Shown: piece by piece, positions 17,821 to 25,618 of the stretch
Layout of the letters: every line of letters begins with the position of its first letter
Position numbering within the stretch: position 1 is the stretch's first letter
Source of the DNA: Chitinophaga pinensis DSM 2588
Lineage (GTDB): Bacteria; Bacteroidota; Bacteroidia; Chitinophagales; Chitinophagaceae
Assembly: GCF_000024005.1 (NCBI RefSeq)
Contig: NC_013132.1
Location: forward strand, 3,466,001-3,530,000
Direction: 5' to 3'
Length of the DNA: 64,000 bases
The notes under the pieces: generated by a model
What the model was told of the DNA's origin: nothing
Seen by the model: only the letters and a program-made list of their open reading frames with translations
Databases searched by the model: none
Position numbers and translations under genes: made by a program

Positions 17821-18267
17821 TCAGAAAGCTTTGGAGTTAATTTCTTCTTTATAACTTCTGAGAATAATAGTAGTACTCGTACGTGTAATCCCCTTGATGG
17901 CTTTTATCTTATTCACCAGCAGGTTTTCAAGTGCAGCTGTATCGCTTACCAGTACCTTTAAAAGAAGGTCATAGTCACCCGCTACATGATGACATTCCAA
18001 TACCTCGTCTATTGCGGTAATCTGGTCTTTGACGTTGGTGTTTTTAGTATGATCAATCCAGATATTGATAAAAGCCATTAAGTGCAACGAAAGTTTTTCC
18101 CTGTTCACCCTGATGGTGTAACTGTCAATGATACCGGAGCGGCCGAGCTTACGTAGTCTTTCTGTAACTGCGGGAAGAGAGAGGTTAATTTTCCGGGCAA
18201 TATCAGCACCGGTGATGCGGGCGTTTTGTATCAGCAGCCGGAGTATCTTACTATCAAACTTATCCAT
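17821..18267 (-). CDS. Lrp/AsnC-family transcriptional regulator
   Basis: This is a 148-residue regulator. The N-terminal winged helix-turn-helix spans about 1-60 (DSKILRLLIQNARITGADIA, then LSLPAVTERLRKLGRSGII), and the C-terminal RAM ligand-binding domain spans about 65-140 (VLECHHVAGDYDLLLKVLV). The family senses amino acids or related metabolites and works as dimers to octamers. It is transcribed with the 141-residue unknown gene that starts at 17819, the likely immediate target besides itself. Confidence 0.93.
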   Translation of the reverse strand: MDKFDSKILRLLIQNARITGADIARKINLSLPAVTERLRKLGRSGIIDSYTIRVNREKLSLHLMAFINIWIDHTKNTNVKDQITAIDEVLECHHVAGDYDLLLKVLVSDTAALENLLVNKIKAIKGITRTSTTIILRSYKEEINSKAF

Positions 18268-18418
18268 AGTTGTCGGTATGATTGTAAGACAAAGCTACTA
18301 TACTCTTTATTATATATGGCATATTGCCATCAGAACAAGCAGATATTTGTATTTTATATCCGAAGTATGAATGATCGCTTGCTAAAACAGTTGCAGGTTT
18401 AGTAATGGGGAAAGATAC

Positions 18419-19000
18419 TTAGGCTTCCTGCTGTTGCAGTGCCATGCTTAACATCTCGTACAATTCTTCCTGTATGTCAACACCTTTATTATTGTTGTAC
18501 CAGTTTTGCATCTCGATCTTGATCGTTTCAGAAGATGCCTGGTTGCTCAACAAGGTTTTATACATGATCTGACAGTCCTTGGGACGTGGTCCCCAGGTGC
18601 CGATGTCTTTTCCATCCGCATCCCGTACCACTAACTTGGGGATGGACCGGGTTCCGTTGGTCAGGTAATGCTCGATGTTATATGGCTGGCTGTCTCTTAA
18701 TTCAAATGACAGGTCGATCAAAGGATTCAGGTCCGCCATCATTTTCATGAAAGGTACACTATGTGAGGCGTCACCACACCAGGCTTCGGTAATCACGACC
18801 CATTGCTGAGGTGTTGTAATTTTTTCGACTAGTTCAGTCAGTTTAGAAGACAGTTTCCCTGTTTTAAACCAGCGGCTCATGCGTGAACGGTTCAGCTTCA
18901 CATATTCAAGATATGCATGATTGTTGTATGGTGCGGTATGTTCTTCAGCGCTCTTTGATAATATATCGTCAAATAGCGCCTGGTATTCCGTAAAGGTCAT
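18419..19000 (-). CDS. Thioredoxin-like protein lacking the second active-site Cys
   Basis: The start is placed at the ATG at 19000 (MTFTEYQALF). The open frame begins 16 codons higher, but a promoter-like TTG-N18-GATCTTTG element (19029-19057) lies inside that extension. The 193-residue product has a thioredoxin-like fold with EAWCGDAS (Cys75), where the usual CxxC second cysteine is Ala78 followed by Ser79, then IPKLVVRDADGKDIGTWGPRP with the expected cis-Pro region. This matches the Thioredoxin_9 type, often single-Cys. There is no signal peptide, so it is cytoplasmic. Its partner is unknown. Confidence 0.85.
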   Translation of the reverse strand: MTFTEYQALFDDILSKSAEEHTAPYNNHAYLEYVKLNRSRMSRWFKTGKLSSKLTELVEKITTPQQWVVITEAWCGDASHSVPFMKMMADLNPLIDLSFELRDSQPYNIEHYLTNGTRSIPKLVVRDADGKDIGTWGPRPKDCQIMYKTLLSNQASSETIKIEMQNWYNNNKGVDIQEELYEMLSMALQQQEA

Positions 19001-19028
19001 ATACTTTAAATTACTTAAAAAAACGGTA

Positions 19029-19057
19029 CAAAGATCCTGCATTAGCATTTAATACAA
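19029..19057 (-). promoter_or_regulatory. Candidate Bacteroidota promoter for the thioredoxin-like gene
   Basis: On the minus strand, TTG (19057-19055) is followed after 18 bases by GATCTTTG (19036-19029), close to the TTTG / TAnnTTTG consensus of Bacteroidota housekeeping promoters. It places transcription start near 19022, downstream of the upper ATG at 19048. Confidence 0.45.
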
Positions 19058-19220
19058 CGGTACAAATCGGAGAATATATGGTAGAAATAGGTATTGGGAC
19101 TGAAGCTGTCAGACCTTTTTTAGTTAGTACTACTGTTGATAAATGCTTTCTTTTTCACATGTTTAAGTGCATCTTTGATAGTAATTTTTTGTTAAAGTGA
19201 TTGTTAAGAAATCCGTCAGG

Positions 19221-19252
19221 TTTGTATAAAAGGCCCTGAGTCACTATATTTG
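19221..19252 (+). promoter_or_regulatory. Bacteroidota consensus promoter
   Basis: TTTG (19221-19224), a 20-base spacer and TATATTTG (19245-19252) fully match the TTTG-N19-21-TAnnTTTG consensus. It lies directly before the small ORF beginning at 19258, so that transcript would have almost no leader. Confidence 0.6.
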
Positions 19253-19257
19253 CGAAA

Positions 19258-19605
19258 GTGGATATAGTGAACAGGTTAAGAAACAGATCAACAAAGGGGA
19301 TAATATGGATACTGCTGATGACGGTGTTCACTGTAAAGTCCTGCGAGTTTCTTATTGATTACTATACCCATTATAAGTCTTGTGACATAGAGAATACGAA
19401 TAACGACGAAACACGCGGTCCCGATACAAACGAGGACTGTTTTAATAAAAGCGCTAAAAAGCTTTTTTCATATTTTGAGAACGACTTAAATTTTACAGTT
19501 ACCTGGGCAACTCCTCCATCCACTTTATGGTGTGTGTACAGCTACACAATCTTTAAAGAACCGCTCAGGGATGTTCTCACGCCACCTCCACTCCATATAG
19601 CCTGA
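19258..19605 (+). CDS. Small membrane or lipoprotein ORF, unknown function
   Basis: This 115-codon frame begins with GTG at 19258, six bases after a consensus promoter; in-frame GTG at 19267 or ATG at 19318 are other possible starts. The product has a positively charged start (RLRNRSTKG), a hydrophobic segment (IIWILLMTVFTV, about 15-26) and then KSCEF, which could be a lipobox cysteine. The rest is polar and Cys-rich (five cysteines in all) with a hydrophobic late segment. I recognise no family. Coding character is plausible but not decisive. Confidence 0.45.
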   Translation: MDIVNRLRNRSTKGIIWILLMTVFTVKSCEFLIDYYTHYKSCDIENTNNDETRGPDTNEDCFNKSAKKLFSYFENDLNFTVTWATPPSTLWCVYSYTIFKEPLRDVLTPPPLHIA

Positions 19606-19815
19606 TATTACATGTAAGGACGTAACGTGCTTTCCCGTATGGCGGGTAGGTTCGTATTGGTTGATAATGCCATGTTTTAGTTTGTTTTGGTGCATAGCAG
19701 TATTGTATATGCGCAGGGGATAGTCATGTGTATATATCCCGCAGGCAGGCATACGTAACATTGTAGTATCACAGCGCTAAGTAGTTTATTTATTACCGGA
19801 TATTAATATCTTTTT

Positions 19816-20808
19816 ATGAAGAATAAGAAGCATGCCAATGCTCCTTCGCCCTGGCAAAGACTGGTGCGTTTGTTACATCATGAGCGTAGTTCTATTAACT
19901 ACATTTTTATTTATGCCGTACTGATTGGTATCATCGGACTGACACTGCCTTTGGGTACGACGGCAGTATATAATTTGTTGTCCAATGGATCTATGTATAG
20001 CTCAACCTACATACTGATAGCTGTAGTATTGATAGGTGTTGTGATTGTAGGCGCACTTTTAATTGGCCAGCTCACACTGGTTGAGTTTATTGAACAGAAA
20101 ATATTTGCAAAAGCGTCCATGGAGTTCGCCTTCCGTTTGCCGCGTATTAAAAAAGAAGAACTCCAGGGTGAACATCCGCCGGAACTGGTGAACCGCTTTT
20201 TTGATATTCTCACCATACAGAAAGGGCTGACCAAACTGCTGGTGGACATTGTTGCCGCTGCTGTTCAGATATTTTTCAGTGCCATACTGCTTTCGTTTTA
20301 TCATCCTGTATTCATGGCCGTAGGACTTTTTGCCTTACTGGCCATTGCATTAGTCATCCTGTTGTATTACAAACAAGGAGTACAAACCAGTATTGAAGAA
20401 TCAGGTCATAAATACGAACTGGTGGCGCACCTGGAAGATGTAGCGGCTGACCTGGATAAATACCGTGGTAAGCCCGAAATGATGGATAAAGTAGCTAAAA
20501 CCACTGACGAGATCACCGCCCGTTATCTTATGGCCCGTAATGATCATTTTAGTGTGCTGAAGAAATTCTTTATCAGTTCCGTCGCACTGCGTACTATTCT
20601 GATGGGTGGACTCCTGCTCCTGGGTTCGTTTTTCGTGGTAGAAAGACAAATGACCTTCGGACAGTTCGTAGCTGCTGAAGTGATTATTGTACAGATCAGT
20701 TATGCGGTAGAAAAACTGATGACTAACCTGAACACTGTTTTTGACATGGTTACCGGCAGCGAGAAATTGGCTGTCGTAACTGATCTGGAATTAGAGGAGG
20801 GAAAATAA
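19816..20808 (+). CDS. ABC exporter membrane domain without its ATPase domain
   Basis: This is a 330-residue protein with the six-helix ABC_membrane (type IV exporter) fold: helices at about 26-50, 62-88, 140-162, 166-186 and 245-270, with coupling-helix-like charged stretches between. It stops at TDLELEEGK, just where a nucleotide-binding domain would begin in a normal exporter. No Walker A, ABC signature or Walker B occurs in it or after it; a HlyD gene starts two bases past the stop. With HlyD and TolC genes following, it resembles a type I secretion operon lacking its ATPase. It may borrow an ATPase from elsewhere. Confidence 0.85.
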   Translation: MKNKKHANAPSPWQRLVRLLHHERSSINYIFIYAVLIGIIGLTLPLGTTAVYNLLSNGSMYSSTYILIAVVLIGVVIVGALLIGQLTLVEFIEQKIFAKASMEFAFRLPRIKKEELQGEHPPELVNRFFDILTIQKGLTKLLVDIVAAAVQIFFSAILLSFYHPVFMAVGLFALLAIALVILLYYKQGVQTSIEESGHKYELVAHLEDVAADLDKYRGKPEMMDKVAKTTDEITARYLMARNDHFSVLKKFFISSVALRTILMGGLLLLGSFFVVERQMTFGQFVAAEVIIVQISYAVEKLMTNLNTVFDMVTGSEKLAVVTDLELEEGK

Positions 20809-20809
20809 A

Positions 20810-22174
20810 ATGGGGAAATTAGCACATAGCAGCTTACACGATAAGCAGATAGAAACACTGGCGACACAGTCACAGTCAGAATTGATCAAGGTAAAGGGTT
20901 CGCGTATACTGGGCAGGATCATCACCGTTTGCCTCATCCTGCTGATCATTATTTTATTCCTGCCCTGGCGGCAGACGATCCCTGGTAAAGGGACGGTAAC
21001 AGCGTTAAGACCAGAAGACAGGCCACAAACAGTACAGAACCAGATTGGGGGACGTATCGAGCGTTGGGCCGTAAGAGAAGGACAGGAAGTGAAGAAAGGA
21101 GATACCATACTCGTGATATCAGAGACCAGCCAGTCCTATTTTGACCCGGAACTGCCTTTGCGACTGGATGAACAGCTGGAAGCAAAGAAGGGCAGCGAAG
21201 CAGCCGCCTTACAGAAGATGGATGCAACCAATGCACAGATACAGGCGCTGGGTAGCGGACTGCGTTATCAGTTATCGGCTGCTGAAAATAAAGTACATCA
21301 GTCCGAAAACTATGTCAAGATAGACAGCGCTGATCTCGTGGCGGTACAGAACTTTTATGAGACATCGAAAGCGCGTTTACAGCGTTATGAGTCGGGGTAT
21401 AAAAACGGATTGTTCTCCCTTACGGATATAGAAACCCGTCGCCTGAAATTACAGGAAGACCAGGCTAAGGTGATCGGACAACAAAACAAGCTTAATAACT
21501 CGAAGCAGGCCTTGTTAAATGCTCTTATCGACCTGGATAATATTAAAGCCAAGTACCAGGAATCCCTGGCAAAAGCACAATCTGATATGAGTTCGGCTTT
21601 ATCCAGCCGTGCGAGTGTACGCGGAGAGATCGCTAAGCTGCGGAATGATATCTCCAATATATCTATACGTCGTGCGCTATACATTGTGCGTGCCCCACAG
21701 GATGGATTTGTGGTAAAGACGCTGAAGGCTGGTATTGGTGAGAACATTAAAGAAGGGGAATCCATCGCCACACTGCAACCCCTGCATCCGCAGGTAGCAG
21801 CTGAACTATATGTAAACGCGATGGACGTACCGCTGATCCTCGATACCAGCGATGTACGACTCCAGTTTGAAGGATGGCCTTCGGTACAGTTCTCTGGCTG
21901 GCCTTCTGTAGCGGTAGGTACTTTCGCCGGTAAGGTATGGGCGATCGACCGTGTGAGCAGTAATGGCGGTAAATACCGTCTGCTGATAAAACAGACGGCG
22001 CCGGTACCGGAGAATGACGAACCATGGCCTATACAGCTCAGACAGGGCTCTGGCGTATATGGTCGTATTATTCTCCGCTCAGTACCCTTATGGTATGAGA
22101 TCTGGCGACAGCTGAACGGCTTCCCGCCAAGTCTGGAGAAAGAACCTTCTGAGAAAGAGTCTGGAAAGAAATGA
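20810..22174 (+). CDS. HlyD-family periplasmic adaptor
   Basis: This is a 454-residue membrane-fusion protein. It has a short cytoplasmic N-terminus, one membrane helix (about 35-52, ITVCLILLIIILFLPW), a lipoyl/barrel-sandwich half (IPGKGTVTALRPEDRPQ, then GGRIERWAVREGQEVKKGD), a long coiled coil (about 120-285) and the second half with VRAPQDGFVVKTL. It bridges an inner-membrane exporter and a TolC channel. A strong Shine-Dalgarno-like AGGAGG precedes the start, and the gap to the ABC membrane gene is one base. Confidence 0.93.
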   Translation: MGKLAHSSLHDKQIETLATQSQSELIKVKGSRILGRIITVCLILLIIILFLPWRQTIPGKGTVTALRPEDRPQTVQNQIGGRIERWAVREGQEVKKGDTILVISETSQSYFDPELPLRLDEQLEAKKGSEAAALQKMDATNAQIQALGSGLRYQLSAAENKVHQSENYVKIDSADLVAVQNFYETSKARLQRYESGYKNGLFSLTDIETRRLKLQEDQAKVIGQQNKLNNSKQALLNALIDLDNIKAKYQESLAKAQSDMSSALSSRASVRGEIAKLRNDISNISIRRALYIVRAPQDGFVVKTLKAGIGENIKEGESIATLQPLHPQVAAELYVNAMDVPLILDTSDVRLQFEGWPSVQFSGWPSVAVGTFAGKVWAIDRVSSNGGKYRLLIKQTAPVPENDEPWPIQLRQGSGVYGRIILRSVPLWYEIWRQLNGFPPSLEKEPSEKESGKK

Positions 22175-22199
22175 TAAAGCCGGTGTACACTTTATAAAC

Positions 22200-23657
22200 A
22201 TGATGATGAAACTAAAACGTTATTTAGCTGCCGGCTTGTTTGTATTACTGCTGCTGCGGGGAAGCGCTTTTGCGCAGACCACGCCGGTGGCGGATACTGG
22301 CAGGATGTTTTCGCTGGAAGACCTGGAAGGAATTGTTTTCAGGCATCATCCTATCGTAAAACAGGCGGCATTATTAAGCGATGTGGCAAGGGCCCATGTA
22401 CTACAGTCCCTGGGGTATTTTGACCCGGCACTGAAAGCGGCATTAGGGCGTAAATTATTTGGGAATACAGAATACTATAATAACTGGGGTGGCGAACTGA
22501 AAGTGCCGCTGTATGTGGCAGGCGCCGACCTGAAAGTTGGGTATGACCGTAACGTAGGCACCTATACCGCTCCCGAGACACGTACCGGTACGGATGGACT
22601 TACCGCAATAGGGCTGAGCATACCGCTGGGGCAGGGAATGCTGATAGATGCGCGACGCAGTACCCTCTGGCAGGCAAAAGCGATGGTTAATTACGCTGAG
22701 GCGGACAAGGTGAAGCAGATCAACGGCGTGTGGTTTGATGCCGTTAAAGACTACTGGAACTGGTATTATGCCTACAGGGAATATATGCTCGTTAAAGAAG
22801 GAGTTGATCTGGCCATGAAGCGCTTCCGCGCAGTCAGCAGTCAGACGCTCATGGGTGATAAACCTCCTATCGACTCCATCGAGGCGGGTATTACCGTTCA
22901 GGATAGGGAAATACAGCTGGCAAAAAGCGTCATAGAAGTGCAGAACGCCATGCTGATACTCTCCAACCATCTATGGAATGAAAATGGGGTTCCTTTGGAG
23001 CTACCCCTTAACGCCGTTCCGCAGGAAGTAGATCAGGACCTGCATCTGCCTGACAGGAACCTGCTGGATACTTTATTAGGCCAGGCTGACAGACAACATC
23101 CAGAACTGGTAAAACTGCGTGCGAAAGGTGATCAGCTGGATATTGAACGCCGTTACCGGCAGGAACTGCTGAAACCAAAGGTCAATATCAGCGGCGCTTT
23201 ATTGTCAACGCGCAGGGATTTTGGTTCCCATGTACCGGATTACTACGATTTTAACTGGAGTAATTACAAGGTAGGCGTAGAGTTTGCGTTTCCTCTCTTT
23301 TTACGATCAGAGCGGGGTAAACTGAAGGAAGTAAAGATCAAACAGCAACAGCTAAGCTACGACCTGGTGCAATCCGGTCGGGAGATCAGTACGACCATTA
23401 CCGCGTCATATAATAGTCTGACGGCATATAAATCGCAAATGACCGTACAGATCCAGAGTATCAACAACCAACAGCTACTGCTGAACGGTGAGTTGCAGAA
23501 ATTCGATCTGGGGGAGAGTACGCTGTTTCTTATCAATAGCCGCGAAAGCAAGCTGATTGACATGAAAATAAAGCGGGAGAGTATTATATCCGGTTATCAG
23601 AAGAAACTGGCCGAACTGTACTATAAAGCAGGTACAAGACAGCCGCAATATTTATAA
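22200..23657 (+). CDS. TolC-family outer-membrane efflux protein
   Basis: This 485-residue protein has a signal peptide (about 1-25, ending SAFAQ) and the two-repeat outer-membrane efflux protein fold of long amphipathic helices and short barrel strands (GLSIPLGQGMLIDARRSTL in the first half; VGVEFAFPLFLRSERGKLKE in the second). It should form the outer-membrane exit duct for the ABC membrane protein and HlyD adaptor upstream (25 bp gap). A hairpin terminator follows. Methionines at codons 1-3 are equivalent start choices. Confidence 0.92.
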   Translation: MMMKLKRYLAAGLFVLLLLRGSAFAQTTPVADTGRMFSLEDLEGIVFRHHPIVKQAALLSDVARAHVLQSLGYFDPALKAALGRKLFGNTEYYNNWGGELKVPLYVAGADLKVGYDRNVGTYTAPETRTGTDGLTAIGLSIPLGQGMLIDARRSTLWQAKAMVNYAEADKVKQINGVWFDAVKDYWNWYYAYREYMLVKEGVDLAMKRFRAVSSQTLMGDKPPIDSIEAGITVQDREIQLAKSVIEVQNAMLILSNHLWNENGVPLELPLNAVPQEVDQDLHLPDRNLLDTLLGQADRQHPELVKLRAKGDQLDIERRYRQELLKPKVNISGALLSTRRDFGSHVPDYYDFNWSNYKVGVEFAFPLFLRSERGKLKEVKIKQQQLSYDLVQSGREISTTITASYNSLTAYKSQMTVQIQSINNQQLLLNGELQKFDLGESTLFLINSRESKLIDMKIKRESIISGYQKKLAELYYKAGTRQPQYL

Positions 23658-23695
23658 ACAGGAATCGTCCGCCTCTGGCAGACAATATCGATGGC

Positions 23696-23730
23696 AATCC
23701 CGGCTACTGCAATGGCCGGGATTCTTGTTT
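23696..23730 (+). terminator. Terminator of the export operon
   Basis: AATCCCGGC (23696-23704) pairs with GCCGGGATT (23715-23723) across a 10-base loop, followed by CTTGTTTT. It ends the ABC/HlyD/TolC operon. Confidence 0.75.
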
Positions 23731-23832
23731 TACAGACTTTTTTACCCCTTGTCCCAAAAAACTAGATACTTCACCATTTATTCCATCTCCCGGGGCTGAT
23801 ATTTGCACTAAGTAATACATAACAGGGTTGAC

Positions 23833-24216
23833 ATGGGAAAAAGCATTCCAGCGAATTATTTAAACCGTAAAGAGGAAATAGCCGCACAGTTCATGCAGAT
23901 ACTGAACGCCCATATCGATGATTTTATGGCGGGAAGGGTTAATAAGATGTATGAACTGAAAGAGATCGCTCAGGTCATGTGTCTGCACCCCGGACATGTG
24001 AGTCATATTGTCAAGTTACATACGGGGCATCATGCCTGTTATTTTTATGAACACCGTATCCTGGAAGAGGCAAAAAAGCTATTGGCAGACCCTTCACTGT
24101 CCATTAAAAATATAGCGCATCGCCTGGACTACGATGTATCCAATTTTACTAAGTTCTTTAAACGATTTACCGGACAGACACCTTCCGCTTATAGAAAGTC
24201 ACTTTCAGACAACTGA
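23833..24216 (+). CDS. AraC-type helix-turn-helix protein without sensor domain
   Basis: This 127-residue protein is little more than the double helix-turn-helix of AraC regulators: first HTH about 44-65 (LKEIAQVMCLHPGHVSHIVK), second about 90-118 (SIKNIAHRLDYDVSNFTKFFKRFTGQTPSAYR). It lacks the usual ligand-binding N-terminus, so its activity may depend on expression level or a partner. The aldo/keto reductase gene starts 46 bp downstream in the same direction and is a likely target or operon partner. Confidence 0.9.
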   Translation: MGKSIPANYLNRKEEIAAQFMQILNAHIDDFMAGRVNKMYELKEIAQVMCLHPGHVSHIVKLHTGHHACYFYEHRILEEAKKLLADPSLSIKNIAHRLDYDVSNFTKFFKRFTGQTPSAYRKSLSDN

Positions 24217-24262
24217 GGAGCAGTGTATCAGACCCGGTAAACCATCATAAACAATCAACAGG

Positions 24263-25138
24263 ATGAATCAATCGGAAATTATCATCGGAAAACATACGGC
24301 ACATCCATTAACTGTCAGAAAACCTGGTTACGGCACGATGCGCCTGACCGGACCGGATATATGGGGCGAACCGGCAGACCGTAACAGCGCTATTCAATTA
24401 TTACGGAGAGCAGCGGATCTGGGCGTCAACTTTTTTGATACGGCAGATTTCTATGGTCCGGGTATCACGAATAAGCTCTTAGCGGATGCTTTTTACCCTT
24501 ACTCCGGCGACCTTATTTTCGCAACAAAGGTGGGCGCTATCCGTGGAGCAGATAAAAGCTGGCAGCCATATGCCAGACCGGAAGAACTGCGCAAAAGTGT
24601 AGAGAATAACTTAAAGGAGTTAAAACTGGAACAATTGCCGTTAGTGCACCTGGGAAAAAGACAAGGTAGTGAAGGTGATTACGAGGAATCGTTTGAAGCA
24701 ATGCTGGAATTACAAAAAGAGGGAAAGATCCTGCACCTCGGACTAACCAATGTGAATGTCGCACAATTTAAATATGCTACAGGGAAAACTCATATCGCTA
24801 CCGTGGAGAACTTATATAGTTATACCCAGCGGATTACTGACCCGGAAAGTCCGTTTGCTTTTCAGGGAGGCGAAGTACTGACTTACTGTGAGCAGCAGGA
24901 GATACCCTTTATTCCATTCTTCTCCCTGCAGACATCTCTGCCTACGGAACAGCAAAAGCTTAAACAGGTGGCAGATGCACATGGTATTTCCGTGGCCCAG
25001 CTGAACCTAGTGTGGTTATTACATACATCTGAATGGATACTGCCAATACCTGGTACAACATCTATCAGACATCTGGAAGAAAATATAGCAGCGGCCACAA
25101 TGTCGCTTTCAAAAGAGGAAATGGATTTTCTAGGATAA
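24263..25138 (+). CDS. Aldo/keto reductase
   Basis: This is a 291-residue NADPH-dependent (beta/alpha)8-barrel oxidoreductase. The catalytic tetrad is visible: Asp and Tyr in NFFDTADFYGPG, Lys in IFATKVG and His in LVHLGKRQ. The C-terminal cofactor-binding part has ILPIPGTTSIRHLEEN. These enzymes reduce aldehydes and ketones broadly. It follows the AraC-type gene and ends at a terminator, so the two probably form a small operon. Confidence 0.93.
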   Translation: MNQSEIIIGKHTAHPLTVRKPGYGTMRLTGPDIWGEPADRNSAIQLLRRAADLGVNFFDTADFYGPGITNKLLADAFYPYSGDLIFATKVGAIRGADKSWQPYARPEELRKSVENNLKELKLEQLPLVHLGKRQGSEGDYEESFEAMLELQKEGKILHLGLTNVNVAQFKYATGKTHIATVENLYSYTQRITDPESPFAFQGGEVLTYCEQQEIPFIPFFSLQTSLPTEQQKLKQVADAHGISVAQLNLVWLLHTSEWILPIPGTTSIRHLEENIAAATMSLSKEEMDFLG

Positions 25139-25162
25139 CTTAACAGCTTCACGCTCATTTAT

Positions 25163-25198
25163 AAATAGCCTTTGGATCAATTCGAAGGCTATTTTTCT
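25163..25198 (+). terminator. Terminator after the aldo/keto reductase gene
   Basis: AAATAGCCTT (25163-25172) pairs with AAGGCTATTT (25185-25194), a 10-bp stem with a 12-base loop, followed by TTCT. Confidence 0.7.
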
Positions 25199-25266
25199 GT
25201 CAACTATAAGTAATCATGATGAAACATTTTCTCCTGCATCGGGATTGCAGAGATGAAAAAAAATGT

Positions 25267-25327
25267 GTACTTTCGTATAGTTAGTTACCCCATTGAATTT
25301 TTTAAAAATGTCTATACGAAAAAGTAC
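25267..25327. repeat. Near-perfect inverted repeat, 14/16-base arms
   Basis: The left arm GTACTTTCGTATAG (25267-25280) matches the reverse complement of 25312-25327 apart from a two-base TT insertion. The spacer is 31 bases. It has no T tract at the plus-strand end and may be a regulatory site or the trace of a small mobile element. Confidence 0.6.
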
Positions 25328-25527
25328 CATTTACCTTATTCCGTTTTAGCTGCTTTAATGAAAAAATAATATTGTTGACCTCCGAAACCCGCCACCAGAT
25401 GTCTTTTCCTGATTGCGTAAAATGTTTTCCGCTTTTGATTATCGCACTCAACGCAGATGATGCAAATTTGTGACGCTTAGTTAATCCGATAAGCATTTAT
25501 AACATTAAAAGACGCCCTTTTGCATGT

Positions 25528-25556
25528 TGTTGTTACTGAAATTTCATGTAACAACA
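25528..25556. promoter_or_regulatory. Candidate operator of the siderophore operon
   Basis: Perfect 9-bp arms TGTTGTTAC and GTAACAACA are separated by 11 bases that themselves centre on the palindrome TGAAATTTCA. It lies 62 bp upstream of the first siderophore gene, where a repressor or iron regulator could act. Confidence 0.45.
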
Positions 25557-25618
25557 TATGTCAGACCCTTATTAATCATTTTCATTCTTCAACCTTGAAC
25601 GTTAAAACATTTTATTGA

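Larger units (their letters stand above)
25139..25618. other. Leader region of the siderophore operon
   Basis: No gene is supported here. The stretch holds the aldo/keto reductase terminator (25163-25194), an inverted repeat with 31-base spacer (25267-25327) and a 29-bp dyad (25528-25556) about 63 bp before the first siderophore gene. A classical Fur box (GATAAT repeats) was looked for and not seen. Confidence 0.6.

Noticed and set aside
20806..20812. A frameshift that removed the ATPase domain of the ABC membrane protein
   Set aside because: The HlyD gene starts two bases past the stop and fills the following sequence with a good product; no ABC ATPase motifs occur in any frame nearby.
25302..25496. 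64-codon frame on the minus strand before the siderophore operon
   Set aside because: It overlaps the inverted repeat, has no plausible ribosome-binding site and no protein-like pattern.
25139..25618. Classical Fur box before the siderophore operon
   Set aside because: No GATAAT-type repeated hexamers were found; the visible dyad has a different sequence.
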